A stretch of 64,000 nucleotides of DNA from Bullera alba (taxonomy: Eukaryota > Basidiomycota > Tremellomycetes > Tremellales > Bulleraceae): assembly GCA_001600095.1 (NCBI GenBank), contig BCIX01000007.1, positions 806,001-870,000 of the forward strand, given 5' to 3'. The notes under the pieces were generated by a model. That model saw only the letters and a list, made by a program, of their open reading frames with translations. It was not told the origin of the DNA and did no database searches. Made by a program: the position numbers and the translations under genes. Positions 47,465 through 57,910 of this stretch are shown here, piece after piece. How positions within the stretch are numbered: the first letter of the stretch is position 1; each line of letters begins with the position of its first letter.

Positions 47465-50400
47465 ATGTCCAGCATCTTGTCAAGCGTCGTTTCTCCCCCT
47501 CGTCTGATCAGCTCACCGGTATCGCTCTCGTTCAGAACGCTCGGCTCCCTCCACTCGCTCTGCTCACTTGGCTCGCTCTTCGCACACAGCTCGCTTCGCT
47601 CGCCGGACTCGCCCCGCTCGTTCGCCAATATACCCACAACCACGATCACCTCCTCGCTCCTCTACTCCACCGTCCTCTCGACACCACCTCGCTCCCCTCT
47701 TCTCTCCCCCACCAAGCCCTCCCGCCCGTCAACACCCACTTCCCTGGCTGCACGGCCCTCCGGCATCAGGAGGACGTATTGCGCTGTGGTGCTGAGCAGG
47801 GCCTCGTCCCCGACCCGACCGACACGGTGTTATTCGTGCACGCCCACGGAGAGAAACGGGGATACTAGGACGGCGATTGGTGTTGAGGATTTGGGATTGG
47901 AATTTGGAAATTGTCTCAATTCGATGGACAGACTCGATCTGTTGAGGGGATACATGCGCGAGAGGGGTCTCGACGCCTAGTACGTGCTCTATTATATTTT
48001 GACAAGTACTCATGAGAGGGCAGACTGCTGACTATTCTCTAGTGTGATTCCATCTGAGGATGCTCGTGAGGCAACAGCATTGTTGCGAGGAGGACCCTGC
48101 TGACCTCGCAGACGCCTCGGAATACCTCGCGCCGAGCGACATGCGCCGGAGCTACATCACCGGGTTCACGGGCTCGGCCGGGTGTGCGGTCGTGACTCCC
48201 ACTCAGGCGAGATGCTGGACCGACGGGCGATACTGGCTTCAAGCGGAGAAACAGCTCGGTCGGGGGTGGACGCTGATGAAGCAGGGTCTGCCGGATGTTC
48301 CCACCTGGGGACAGTGGTTGAAGGTGCGCAGTAGTGGGGCTTGGGCGTTGTGGGTTGTGGCTGAAGGCTCATTTAGGACCTACCTACCGGCTCTCGAATC
48401 GGGATAGACCCCACACTGCTGCCTTATTCCGATTACACCAACCTCAGCACTTCGCTCTCGGAATCAGTCAAGCCTCGTACTGGCGTCGCTAGCGCGACGG
48501 CGACTGCGCTCGCGACATCTCCCCCTCTATCAAAGGTCAGCAGCCTAGTTGACATCAAGGACAACTTGGTGGACCTAGTCTGGGCCAAGCCGAACAATGA
48601 GAATGTTCGCCCGGCTCGCCCCGCCAATGAGGTGTTCCACCTCGAGGACAGGTATACCGGTGAATCCCTCGGCTCGAAGCTTGCCAGGATGAGGGAGAAG
48701 CTGGTCAAGGTGGGCAGTCCGGGAATGGTGGTTAGTCAATTGGATGAAATCGCCTGGTTGTTCAATTTGAGGGGTAGCGATATCCCTTATAACCCTGTAT
48801 GTCCACTCCCAATTCACTTCCCTTCTTCCAATCACCTGCTAAAAGTTATGATGCCCAGGTGTTCTTTGCCTATGCCATACTCACCCCAGAGGAATGTACC
48901 CTGTTCCTCAACACGCTCTGCCTTACGGACCACGTGAGGGAATACCTCCATCACAGCGGCGTTGCCGTTCTCGACTATGCCCAGTTCTGGACTTCCTTAG
49001 AAAGTTTCGGGAGGAGGGTCCAAGCTCGCAGGGAACAAAGCGATCTCGTGCTCGAAGGCGCCCATGATGGAGCCACGAGGGCGGAAGGAAGCAAGGGGGA
49101 GAAAATTGTAAAGACGGATAAAGTCCTGATAGGCAATAAAGCCAGTTGGGCCGTAGCCAAGGCTGTCGGCGAGGTGCGTCACCGCACAGCAGCACTGACT
49201 GCTCTCCCCGCTGATATATCCTTAGGACAATGTCGAGGTCCGGAGATCGATGATCGAAGAGGCAAAGGCGAGGAAGAATGCGGTGTGTCCCAACCTCGGC
49301 CTCAATGGGTGTAGAAGGGATGAGCTGACGCGTGTGTTAGACCGAGATCGAAGGGTTTAGGCAGTGCAATATCCGAGATGGGATAGCGCTCATTCGATAC
49401 TTTGCCTGGCTGGAGGAAGTGCTGTCCAAGGGGGAAATATGGACCGAGTTCGACGCTGCCACCGTTCTTGAGGATTTCAGAAAGTGCGAACATCGTCTGA
49501 ACCATCGTTTGAATCTATCTGACACTGGTGTAGGCAGAATAAGCTGTTCATGGGGCTTTCCTTCGAGACGATCTCCTCGACCGGGGCGAATGCCGGTGAG
49601 TGCGGCTGAAGGAGCTCGGGATTGGTATTGACTTGGGACAGCGGTGATCCACTACGCGCCACCCAGGGAGGGCAGCCAGGTCATCGATAGGAATCAGATA
49701 TATCTCTGCGACTCTGGCGGTCAGTCCGGCTCGGTCGACATTCATAGGAGATAGACTGACGATAGGTTGGATAGCGCAATACCTTGATGGAACAACGGAC
49801 ACAACTCGGACTTGGGTGTGTACTTTGCCAATTGGGGGTTACACGACTAACGCGGGTTGTAGCACTTTGGCACAGCCAGTGAAGAGGAGAAAAGAGCATT
49901 CACGCGCGTGGTGAGTCGAGTCCGAGGTGAATGCGGTCGAAGGTGGGCTGACTTTGAGTGTAGTTGCAAGGGAACATTGGTGGGTTGGAATTGAGGTACT
50001 ACCCTGTATGCTGATACGACGATGTAGCGCTTGACACGATCGTCTTCCCGCAGGGCACTACGGGTAAGTTGCCGGTCCGCTCTGACAGGACCCATTCGCT
50101 GACTATGGTCACTTTTAGGCTACGTCCTGTAAGTCAGATTTCGCATCGTTAGGACTCGCAAGACACACCACTCACTCCGCACAGGGACATTCTTGCGCGA
50201 AGGGCACTATGGGCCGACGGCCTGGACTACCGGTGAGCCACCACCTCACGTACAATTGTAAAGATGCTGATGGCTCGCTCCGCTCGCCCGCTCGCTCAGC
50301 CACTCGACCTCGCATGGCATTGGCTCTTTCCTCAACGTGCACGAAGGCCCGCAGGGCGTGGGCCAAAGACCGGCCTACAACGACGTGGCGATGGAGGACG

Positions 50401-50858
50401 GAATGGTCATCTCCAACGAGCCGGGATACTATGCCGAAGGCAAGTTTGGCATAAGGATCGAGAATGTGGATGTGGTCAAGCGGGCGGAGACGAGGGAGAA
50501 TTTCGGGAACAAGGGGTATTTGGAGTTGGAGCGGGTTACCATGGTGAGCAACGCAGGCGAAGCCTGCCGCCTCTTCACCTCTTCACCTCCCCGACTCTTC
50601 ACCTCTCCACCTTTTCACTACATTCCACAACTACCCACAACTGCCACTACTACGAGACCTGGGGCTTGAGCTGAACCACCCTTTCCCCAGTGCCCGATCC
50701 AGACGTCACTGGTGCTCCCCCGACTGTTGTCCCCCTCGGAGAGGGACTGGCTGAATTCATACCACGCGGAGGTACAGGCGAAAGTCACCCCGGGGCTGTT
50801 GGAGTTCAAGGACGCGAGGGCGCTGGCATGGCTCGAGAGGCAGTGTCTCCCGGTCTAG
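47465..50858 (+). CDS. Xaa-Pro aminopeptidase P (M24B metallopeptidase), probably mitochondrial
   Basis: The enzyme removes an N-terminal residue preceding proline. Traced exons are 47465-47979, 48043-48065, 48112-48323, 48377-48796, 48859-49173, 49226-49282, 49341-49483, 49534-49595, 49642-49719, 49775-49815, 49863-49910, 49964-49979, 50028-50063, 50119-50128, 50185-50232, then exons from about 50310 and 50691 to the stop at 50856-50858. Seen: the creatinase N-domain ([33 protein letters not shown]), then the pita-bread fold with metal ligands in [12 protein letters not shown] (two Asp), [14 protein letters not shown] (His), NEPGYY and RIENVDVV (Glu). A long Ser/Thr/Pro-rich N-terminus rich in Arg suggests a mitochondrial presequence. 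The start codon is uncertain. The gene is intron-dense, with 10-nt and 16-nt exons. Confidence 0.9.
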
Positions 50859-51522
50859 CCGCCGCGAGCCGCGAGCTGCGCGAGCGAAGCGAGTGCATCG
50901 AGTGAAAGCAGCGAAGCAATCGGATGACAGCCACGGGAAGTGAGGCGAGCGGTGGGGAATAGCTCGGCGGACTGGTAGTGCTGGCCAGAGGAGGATCTGC
51001 TGCACACAGCCGGGGGGTGGGTTACCAGGAGCCACTAGGCTAGCTTGGGCTTGAGCTTGTCGCATCTCTTGCATCTTCACATTCATGCATATCAGACTAT
51101 TGACTCTACCAATTGGCTGTTGCCGGGATACCTGCATACGACACTCGATCAGCAGGCATCTTCCCTCCCCAGAAATACTCTGGTGAAGTGGTGAGCCTGG
51201 CAGCTGGCCAACTAGGTCCGTTGGATTTCGAATATTTGTTTGGTTTCGACTTTCGATCGCAGCTCGGGGGCAGATGAACATTGCTTCAATACTGGTGTTG
51301 AAGTTGTTCCTCCTCGTGATAGTCTACGTCGACAGCAGAGCTGCGTCTCGCCACAGCCTTCGCAAGCGCCAAAAGGATCTCGCACCATGCTCCAACGAGG
51401 GTCCTAGCTCGCACCGCATCTCCGAAGGGGATCCCACCAGCAATCAGTAACTCAGTTCATCCGCCATCTCCCCGGCGTGCGCTTGCCTTGACTTCCCCCT
51501 TGCATCTCATTCACCTCTGGCC
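50859..51522. other. Intergenic between aminopeptidase P and HEM4
   Basis: 664 nt with no supported gene. Just after the aminopeptidase stop lies a run built from gcgag/gcgaag (50868-50895). Its core gcgagcgaagcgag is the reverse complement of a piece inside the first aminopeptidase exon (47590-47604). Confidence 0.45.
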
Positions 51523-52454
51523 ATGCAGTGTAAAGCCAGGGTGATTCTGTTCAAAACGCCCCTCGAGCCGGATCCATACAGCGAGACCCTGGACTCAGAG
51601 TATGAGGTGGAATTCATACCCGTTCTACAGGAGACCTACGTGGTAGAAGAGCTGAAAACGGTGTTAAAGGACGGAGGAGGAGGATGGCAGGGGGTGGTCG
51701 TTAGTAGTAAACGCGGTGCGGGGGGTTATATCGCTGCAGCCGCAGCAGCGGTGGACGAGGCGGAAGAGCAGAGATCGAATGGTGCGTGGTCAACCTCAGA
51801 TTCTCAGATTCTCATCAGATCTGTAATATCCCTTCTCACCGCACACGCTGACCCTCTCCAGAGTATAGGGACTGGCCCTCTACCCCGCTATTTTTGGTAG
51901 GAGACTCGACGCTCTCTACACTCGCCTCGGCGCCCAATACCCATCGACACCTCCTCCCGGACCTGACCTCGGCTGTGGTTGGCAAAAGCGCCTCGGAGCT
52001 CGTTCCCCATCTTACAGCTCGACCCCCTCGAGCGGGGTATCCTGTTCTGGTGATACGGGGTGACAAGTCTACGGAAGAGGTACAAACTGCTCTCAGAGCC
52101 GCAGGGAGGGAGGTGGTCGAGGTGGTGGTGTACCAAACCTCCCAGCGACCCGAGTTGGAGACGGCACTGCGGACAGCCTTGCCTGAGATATACCCCGCCC
52201 AGCCGAACGGACTATCAAGTCAATTGAAGCCAAGTACGACGCCTCCGGCGCCCTGGCTTGCATTCTTCTCGCCGTCGTCTGCGGGAATGGTGCTGGACCT
52301 CCTGGTGGGATCTGCTGGAATTAGGGTATTTGCAATTGGGGAAACGACGCGGAAGTACCTCCTCTCCCGGGAGGTCAAGGTGGATGCAGTAGCGAACGAG
52401 CCGACCGCACAGGGAATGCTGGAAGCGCTACGGCGGGCGGAAGAGGTCAGCTGA
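51523..52454 (+). CDS. HEM4: Uroporphyrinogen-III synthase
   Basis: Two exons (51523-51781 and 51862-52454; intron 80 nt) give 283 aa, the usual length. The enzyme cyclises hydroxymethylbilane with inversion of ring D in heme biosynthesis, in the cytosol. Seen: YEVEFIPVLQETYV, the first-domain VVVSSKRGAGGYI segment, the hinge PLFLVGDST, the second domain YPVLVIRGDKSTEEV, then WLAFFSPSSAGMVL and IRVFAIGETTRKYL, the most conserved part of HEM4. The start is the first ATG in frame. The gene is adjacent to aminopeptidase P with no functional link visible. Confidence 0.92.
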
Positions 52455-52906
52455 GAGATCACCTGAGCCGGATCATGCTGGGCGAGAAAACCTACGGGCA
52501 GAGCGCGGTGATGAAGAACAGAATACACCGCTACCATCCGCTGGTGCCAGGATGGAGGAATACATCTGGGAGAGGATCTTCACAGATTGGGGACAGAGGC
52601 CTGAGCATAGAGTACACGTCGTGATGTCTGTCCCCATTTTGGCTGTATTATAGACATCATCATGTAGCAATACCTTCCACCGGTTGAGACGTTCTGGACC
52701 ACTGTACGCCCAAGCTTTGGTGGATTCTTTGATGCTCGAGCGGGTCCCTCAAGGCATTCACTTCTGACCTGCATTCTCACTAGTTTCGATACAATAATCA
52801 CGGACCTCCGACCAAAGGACTTCTATACGGATCCAACTGCTTTCCTCCTTTCTCCCTTTCAATATTTTTTCCTGTGTCAACCAGGACCGACAGCTCTCGG
52901 CTACGC
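52455..52906. other. Convergent 3' region between HEM4 and the senescence-domain gene
   Basis: 452 nt between two converging genes. Only 3' UTR sequence is expected. A T-rich stretch (52862-52872) is seen, and no gene. Confidence 0.5.
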
Positions 52907-54050
52907 CTACACAGTCTTCTCTGTGGATCCGGTGCTGGCGCCGAACCCGCTCGAAACGTTGGCTCCTTGGACAATGACGCTTGTTGCCTTGGTAGCAGAA
53001 AGCGCCGTGTCACCGACATTGGCTCCAGTCTGTCCGATGTCTACAGACCCATCAGCAGATGCACAGCAACACCCTATCTGACCCACCCTGGGCGACCTTG
53101 TCTGCGGCTTTGCCATAATTGTGTTCCACGGCTTTATGCGCATTGACACTTGCCGATCCAGCGACAGCGAGCGTGGCATCGCCAATGGCCTGACCGACCA
53201 ATTTGACATTATCCCACTGCTCCTCGAGACCTTTTCTCAGTTCACCCTTTTCACCCGAGTTGAGCTCGTGGATCTTCTCGTGGACTGCGGTGGGCATTTG
53301 ATTGCCTAGCTTCTTGCCGCCCTCGTGGATTGCATTGCCGAGTCGAGTGGCGCCGTTCTCGGCGGCTTCGGCCATTGAGGCGGTTCGAGCGTTGGCCACT
53401 GCGGCGATGCCGATCTGCTGGTCCGTGGGCGCCGGTGGGTGCGTGGGGTTGGTGTTGGCAACGTGGCTATAAAGATAGGATCTCGTCAGGTCGTTTCTCA
53501 ATACAACATTATGCTATTGTGACACTTACCCCTCTGTCAAGGTGTTGATCTTTTGGGCTACAGCTTGCCCAGCGCCAATGATCGCTCCGGCAAAAGTCTC
53601 TCCCCAAGACTTTTCCCCTCCCGCCCCGGCGAGCTCGTACTCGTCATTGACAAAGAGAATCTTCTCGTCCCAGACGTTGTGTTTCTTCAACTCCTCTTCG
53701 AATCGCTTACAAAGCGCCTCTGTGGCCTCCCACTCTCCGGGATTCTTACTGTCCTTCATGACAATCTTCACCTGGCCAATAGTCCGCTCACCGGCCGTTG
53801 ACGCATCGCCGCTCGCGCTGACAGGGAGGATGGGCGAGAAGAGGTATGTCGGGTGTTGATTGATAGTCTGCACCTTTTGGATCTTGGTTCGCTGGGTGAG
53901 TGGGAATGAAGAGGTGCCGATGGACAGAGTGAGCGTTTGGTCCGGGAGGACAGTGACGGTGAGCTCGCCCGTGCTGAGGGGTAAAGCGGTGGCATTGGGC
54001 GTGGGCAGGTGGAATGCCGTGCACGAGGGAATGTCGATGATGGTGCTCAT
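52907..54050 (-). CDS. Senescence/spartin-domain protein
   Basis: Three exons (54050-53530, 53466-53087, 53040-52907) give 344 aa. The N-terminal half is a beta-rich region (ELTVTVLPDQTLTLSIGTSS, KVQTINQHPTYLFSP). The C-terminal half is a Gly/Ala-rich helical Senescence domain as in spartin (SPG20) and plant senescence proteins: FAGAIIGAGQAVAQKINTL, AEAAENGATRLGNAIHEGGK, LVGQAIGDATLAVAGSAS, ending VIVQGANVSSGFGASTG. These domains bind lipid droplets and membranes and, for spartin, take part in lipid turnover. A lipid-droplet-associated role is inferred. Length is short compared with spartin, and no MIT domain is seen. Confidence 0.85.
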
Positions 54051-54442
54051 GGCGTGAGTGATCTACGAGGGTGTGTGTATAGGATGAGGAGTTGCTGATT
54101 GACACCACACCTAATACCCTCTCGCGATCACCAGTCTGCGGTCATCTCATCGGCCAGAGGGAGATCGGGCATCGGTCAACCTCCTCCATCATCATTACGT
54201 CACTCGTGTCATCGGATTAGCGGACATCTCCGCCCATTAGCTAATCCAGGCACCCTTGAATCTTGATCATTACAAACTAAACCCCGGATCTCTCGGAGTG
54301 CAACTTACCCAGAGAGGAGACTGCTTCCCAGAGCTGACCTAGCGATCTCACCCATTGTTAAGCATTCTCAACAAGTGATAAGCAAGCCATCATCAAGTGA
54401 CTCTTCAGCTCTATATATAATCTGTGAATAGCTCGCAGGTAC
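54051..54442. promoter_or_regulatory. Divergent promoter, senescence-domain gene and ECM4-like gene
   Basis: 392 nt between divergent starts. A TATATATAA stretch (54412-54420) lies about 25 nt upstream of the ECM4-like ATG and is a plausible TATA-type element. Nothing else assigned. Confidence 0.45.
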
Positions 54443-55811
54443 ATGGCCTCAGTGAGAAGAACGACCACACTCCTCAAAACACTCATCGCATCCCGACCCA
54501 ACGTCATCTTCCGATCGCAACCCCCACTCCGCGCCTCATTTTCCACCGCAATGTCCGACAAGAAAGAGGGTATCACCGGCTGGGCGAGCAAAGACGGCGA
54601 GTTCAAACGACAGACCAGTAGCTTCAGAGATCATATCGAGGAGAATGGCAAGTTTGCCCCGGAAAAGGGTGAGTCGCAGCTCCAAAGGTCGGGGGTGACA
54701 TTGACGATCGCTTGCTACGCTGTAGGACGATATCACCTGTTCGTAGCGCTTGCTTGCCCCTGGGCTCATCGAGCTCTGATTGTGCGAAAGCTCAAAGGTC
54801 TAGAGGACTACATCGGTGTGTGAAGCGATCTGCGGTACGATAGAGCTCAGCTAATCACCGGCACTAGACGTGTCTACTGTCCACCCACACATGTTGGAGG
54901 GAGGCTGGCATTTCATCAAACCCTCAGACACTGAGGCCAATGCCAAAGCCACTGTCGACGCCCATGACTTTGACACGTTCCCCGGCTCTACAGTGGACAA
55001 GCTCCACGGATCGCATTACCTCTCCGAGCTGTACTACAAAGCCGACAAAAATTACAACGCTCGCTTCACCGTGCCCGTCCTGTGGGACACCAAGACCAGC
55101 ACGGTCGTCAACAACGAGTCCTCAGAGGTCATCAGGGACCTCAACTCGTCTTTCAACTCGATCCTCCCAGAGGGCGAGAAGAGGTCGTTGGATCTATACC
55201 CACAAGAGCATAGGGCGGAGATTGACGAGCTCAATGGCTGGGTGTACGATCTGATTAATAACGGAGTGTACAAGAGTGGATTTGCAATTACCCAAGCGGC
55301 GTATGAGAAGAATGTGCTGCCGCTGTTCGAAGCCCTGGATAGGGTTGAGAAGCTCTTGAATGACGGAAGGGAGTTCTTGGTTGGCGGCCAGTTGACAGAG
55401 GCGGACGTGAGGTGAGTCAAATCAACATCCAATGAGTATCAGAGACTAATGATCTCGTTAGGCTGTTCACCACGATCATCAGATTCGACCCGGTGTACTA
55501 CTACCACTTCAAGTGCAACCTCGGCCAGAGTAAGTGCTTCCATCAAACCACAGAAGCACCGATACTCACCTCTGCAGTCCGACACGACTACCCCAACATC
55601 AACCAGTGGATGAAGAAGCTATACTGGAACAACCCGGCATTCAAGGACACCACAGACTTTGACCGTGAGCTCCACTCCTACTTTTGTGCCATTGAATACT
55701 GCTGACCACGCATCGGCAGAGATCAAAGAACACTACACCTACTCGCATGCGCAAATCAACCCCACGAGAATCGTGCCAAAGGGTCCAAAGGTGTACATCG
55801 AGAAGCTATAG
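54443..55811 (+). CDS. Glutathionyl-hydroquinone reductase (Xi-class GST, ECM4-like)
   Basis: Six exons in phase give 368 aa: 54443-54668, 54726-54815, 54868-55411, 55462-55529, 55578-55664, 55720-55811. The enzyme reduces glutathionyl-hydroquinones by forming a mixed disulfide on a catalytic cysteine. Seen: FVALACPWAHRALIVRKLKG with the catalytic Cys86-Pro-Trp, the insert FDTFPGSTVDKLHGSHYLSE, FTVPVLWDTKTSTVVNNESS (cis-Pro and ESS glutathione site), and the C-terminal LVGGQLTEADVRLFTTIIRF and IVPKGP. The first 36 residues are Arg/Ser-rich and could be a mitochondrial presequence. A second ATG after it would give a cytosolic form (inference). Confidence 0.94.
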
Positions 55812-56209
55812 TCGATGTCTTGGTCCACCAGAGGACGAGTGACACTGATCTATAATCAAACGTGATGCAACACATATTCATAAGTCGTTGGACTGACAAA
55901 GTCGCATGACGTTCTACAGGTTCTACATAAGGCGGCGGTACCGCGGCTCTAGTTGTACATACAAAGTACAGGTACACGCTCATGGTCATTATGGTATCGT
56001 CTATCGTCAAGTCATGGTATCAATCTCCGCCCGTGTTCCCTTCTCTGTGTCGCTGGGTCTCAGCGTCGAGCTAGCTCCAAGCCGCAAATGTCAGGCCAAA
56101 GAGTCATGTCGCAACTCAGTCTTTGAGTCTATTCGTTTCAATCCAAGCCTGCTCCGCGTGGACTTTACCTGTGCCACCCTTCCAATGGCACTCTGCGCTT
56201 CCTCCGGTC

Positions 56210-57537
56210 CTACTGCTCTCCCCACCTGTTTCGCCTCACGACCTCGAGCTCGGCCAAAAGGCGATTCGTCTCCTCATATCTAATTCTTATCTCCTCCTCC
56301 ATCGCATCCCCGTTTTCTGGTTTGCCCGCCGGCGTATCAAACTCCATACCCCCGGCGTACCGCTGCGGCGCGGGGGTATACTCGGCTGACGACTCGGGCG
56401 TATTGTTCAAATGGGAGTACGGGGTGTTGTGCAAGTGTGAATACGGCGACGATGCCATGTGGTACTGGATATCACTGGATGGATTGCCTCGATGACCTCG
56501 ATGGGTGGTATAGTCGTATGGGGCCGAGGGGATGTGTACCGAAGAGGGCGTTTGGAGGAGGTATGAAGGTGTTTCCTCTGGGGTTTGTACCGGGTAAGGG
56601 GAGGATTGCGCTTGTATTGAGGATACCTGTCGACCGAGTCTTTGTCTCTGTGTCGCCCTGGCGAGGTGCTAAAACAAGAGGATTAGCAGGATTCAGAGGC
56701 ATGGTTAGGAGAAGCTACTCACCAATTGGTGCAGGAGCGAATTTTGGTTCACATACTCATCCCCCCATTCCCGCCTCATCTCATCTATCCCCCACTCGTC
56801 ATCAAACCTCGTTGCGTCACTCGAGCTGGAACCGGTCGGACCGTTGGACAGGGAGGATTGACTGGGTCGAAAGGGTGAACTGCTGGGTGGATGGTGTCGA
56901 ACTGGTGAAGATGACATTTGGAATCGATTCTCAGGCTGGCTATACACCCTGGGCAATGGCGACTGAGATGCTCCCCTCACCGCTGGGTTTGACGAGGCAT
57001 GACGCTGAGCTGTATCGGGAGTAGAGTGTTCCTGTGCTTGAGACGAGGATTGCGGTGCATTCTGCCTTTCCCACTGTTTCGTCCTTCTTCTCTCTACAAA
57101 CCGGGCATATTGATCCTCGCGACCATACTCCTCCTCCGCATTACCATCCACTTGGGCGTACGGCTGAAGAGGATTGAGCTCGAATGCGTCTTCCGAGTTG
57201 ACATGGATATTTGCCTGGCGGCGGCGTTTTAGAAAGACGTCCAAGGGGGAGGTGTCGTGCGTGGGCGAAGGGGATCGAGGGCGTTTCCGCGGGAATGCCA
57301 GCATACCGAAGTACTGATTGGTGCGCAGGGCTTTGACAAGTGAATCTACGTGTGGATCATCGATATTGACGAGACCGAAGGAGGCAGGGAGCTTGCTAAT
57401 GTTCGTACGGGGTGGAACGCTTTGAACCCAGAATGAGACTGTTTCACAATGTTGAACGACCGCTTATCGGAATTCGACCCTCGTTCCAGTGGGAATCGTG
57501 TCGATCCGGTCGTCTCCAGCCGAGGTGTAATGCTCAA
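56210..57537 (-). CDS. Unknown nuclear-looking protein, Ser/Pro/Arg-rich
   Basis: The last two exons are clear: one ending at 56723 and 56668-56210. The frame through ATG 57304 stays open upstream and reads coding-like (LPASFGLVNIDDPHVDSLVK, then ALRTNQYFGMLAFPRKRPRS) back to about 57393. An ATG at 57537 opens another frame (MSITPRLETTGSTRFPLERG), so a first exon with an intron between about 57480 and 57393 is likely. Its donor is not resolved. Starting at 57304 instead would give 346 aa. Seen: basic RKRPRSPSP and KRRR clusters (possible NLS), Ser/Gln/Pro linkers, a conserved-looking WGIDEMRREWGDEYVNQNSL, tandem YSHLHNTP/YSHLNNTP, and a C-terminal helix EEEIRIRYEETNRLLAELEV. Family not recognised. 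Confidence 0.6.
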
Positions 57538-57910
57538 GATGTCCTCTGAGGTTTATGGGATGCTTGACCTGGGATGGGATAGAGCACAACAGCATGACCA
57601 TCATCCCATGTCAGGGCACAGAGGCTCTCACTGTTTTCCTAAAGTGGAGGTGAGCGTTTACGTAACCCTCGACTTCAACCGCAAAAGTTGGCAACCACCC
57701 AGGAGCACCCAGGCGGCACGATGCACGATGCAAGTGATACACAAAGGTCGAGTAAGCCTCCAACGGTATAGTATTACAACCCCGCAGTGGTTGTGGTACA
57801 GTGGAACAGTTTTGAGAGTAAGGGGATCGCTCTGATCGAAACAGTGATTCTCGAGAGGCACAAGGACCAGGCCGACGACAGCTCCAGCGGCCAGCTTGGG
57901 ATCCCGCACG
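57538..57910. promoter_or_regulatory. Divergent promoter, unknown Ser/Pro-rich gene and TRF4
   Basis: 373 nt between divergent genes (if the minus-strand gene starts at 57537). No specific sites assigned. Confidence 0.4.
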
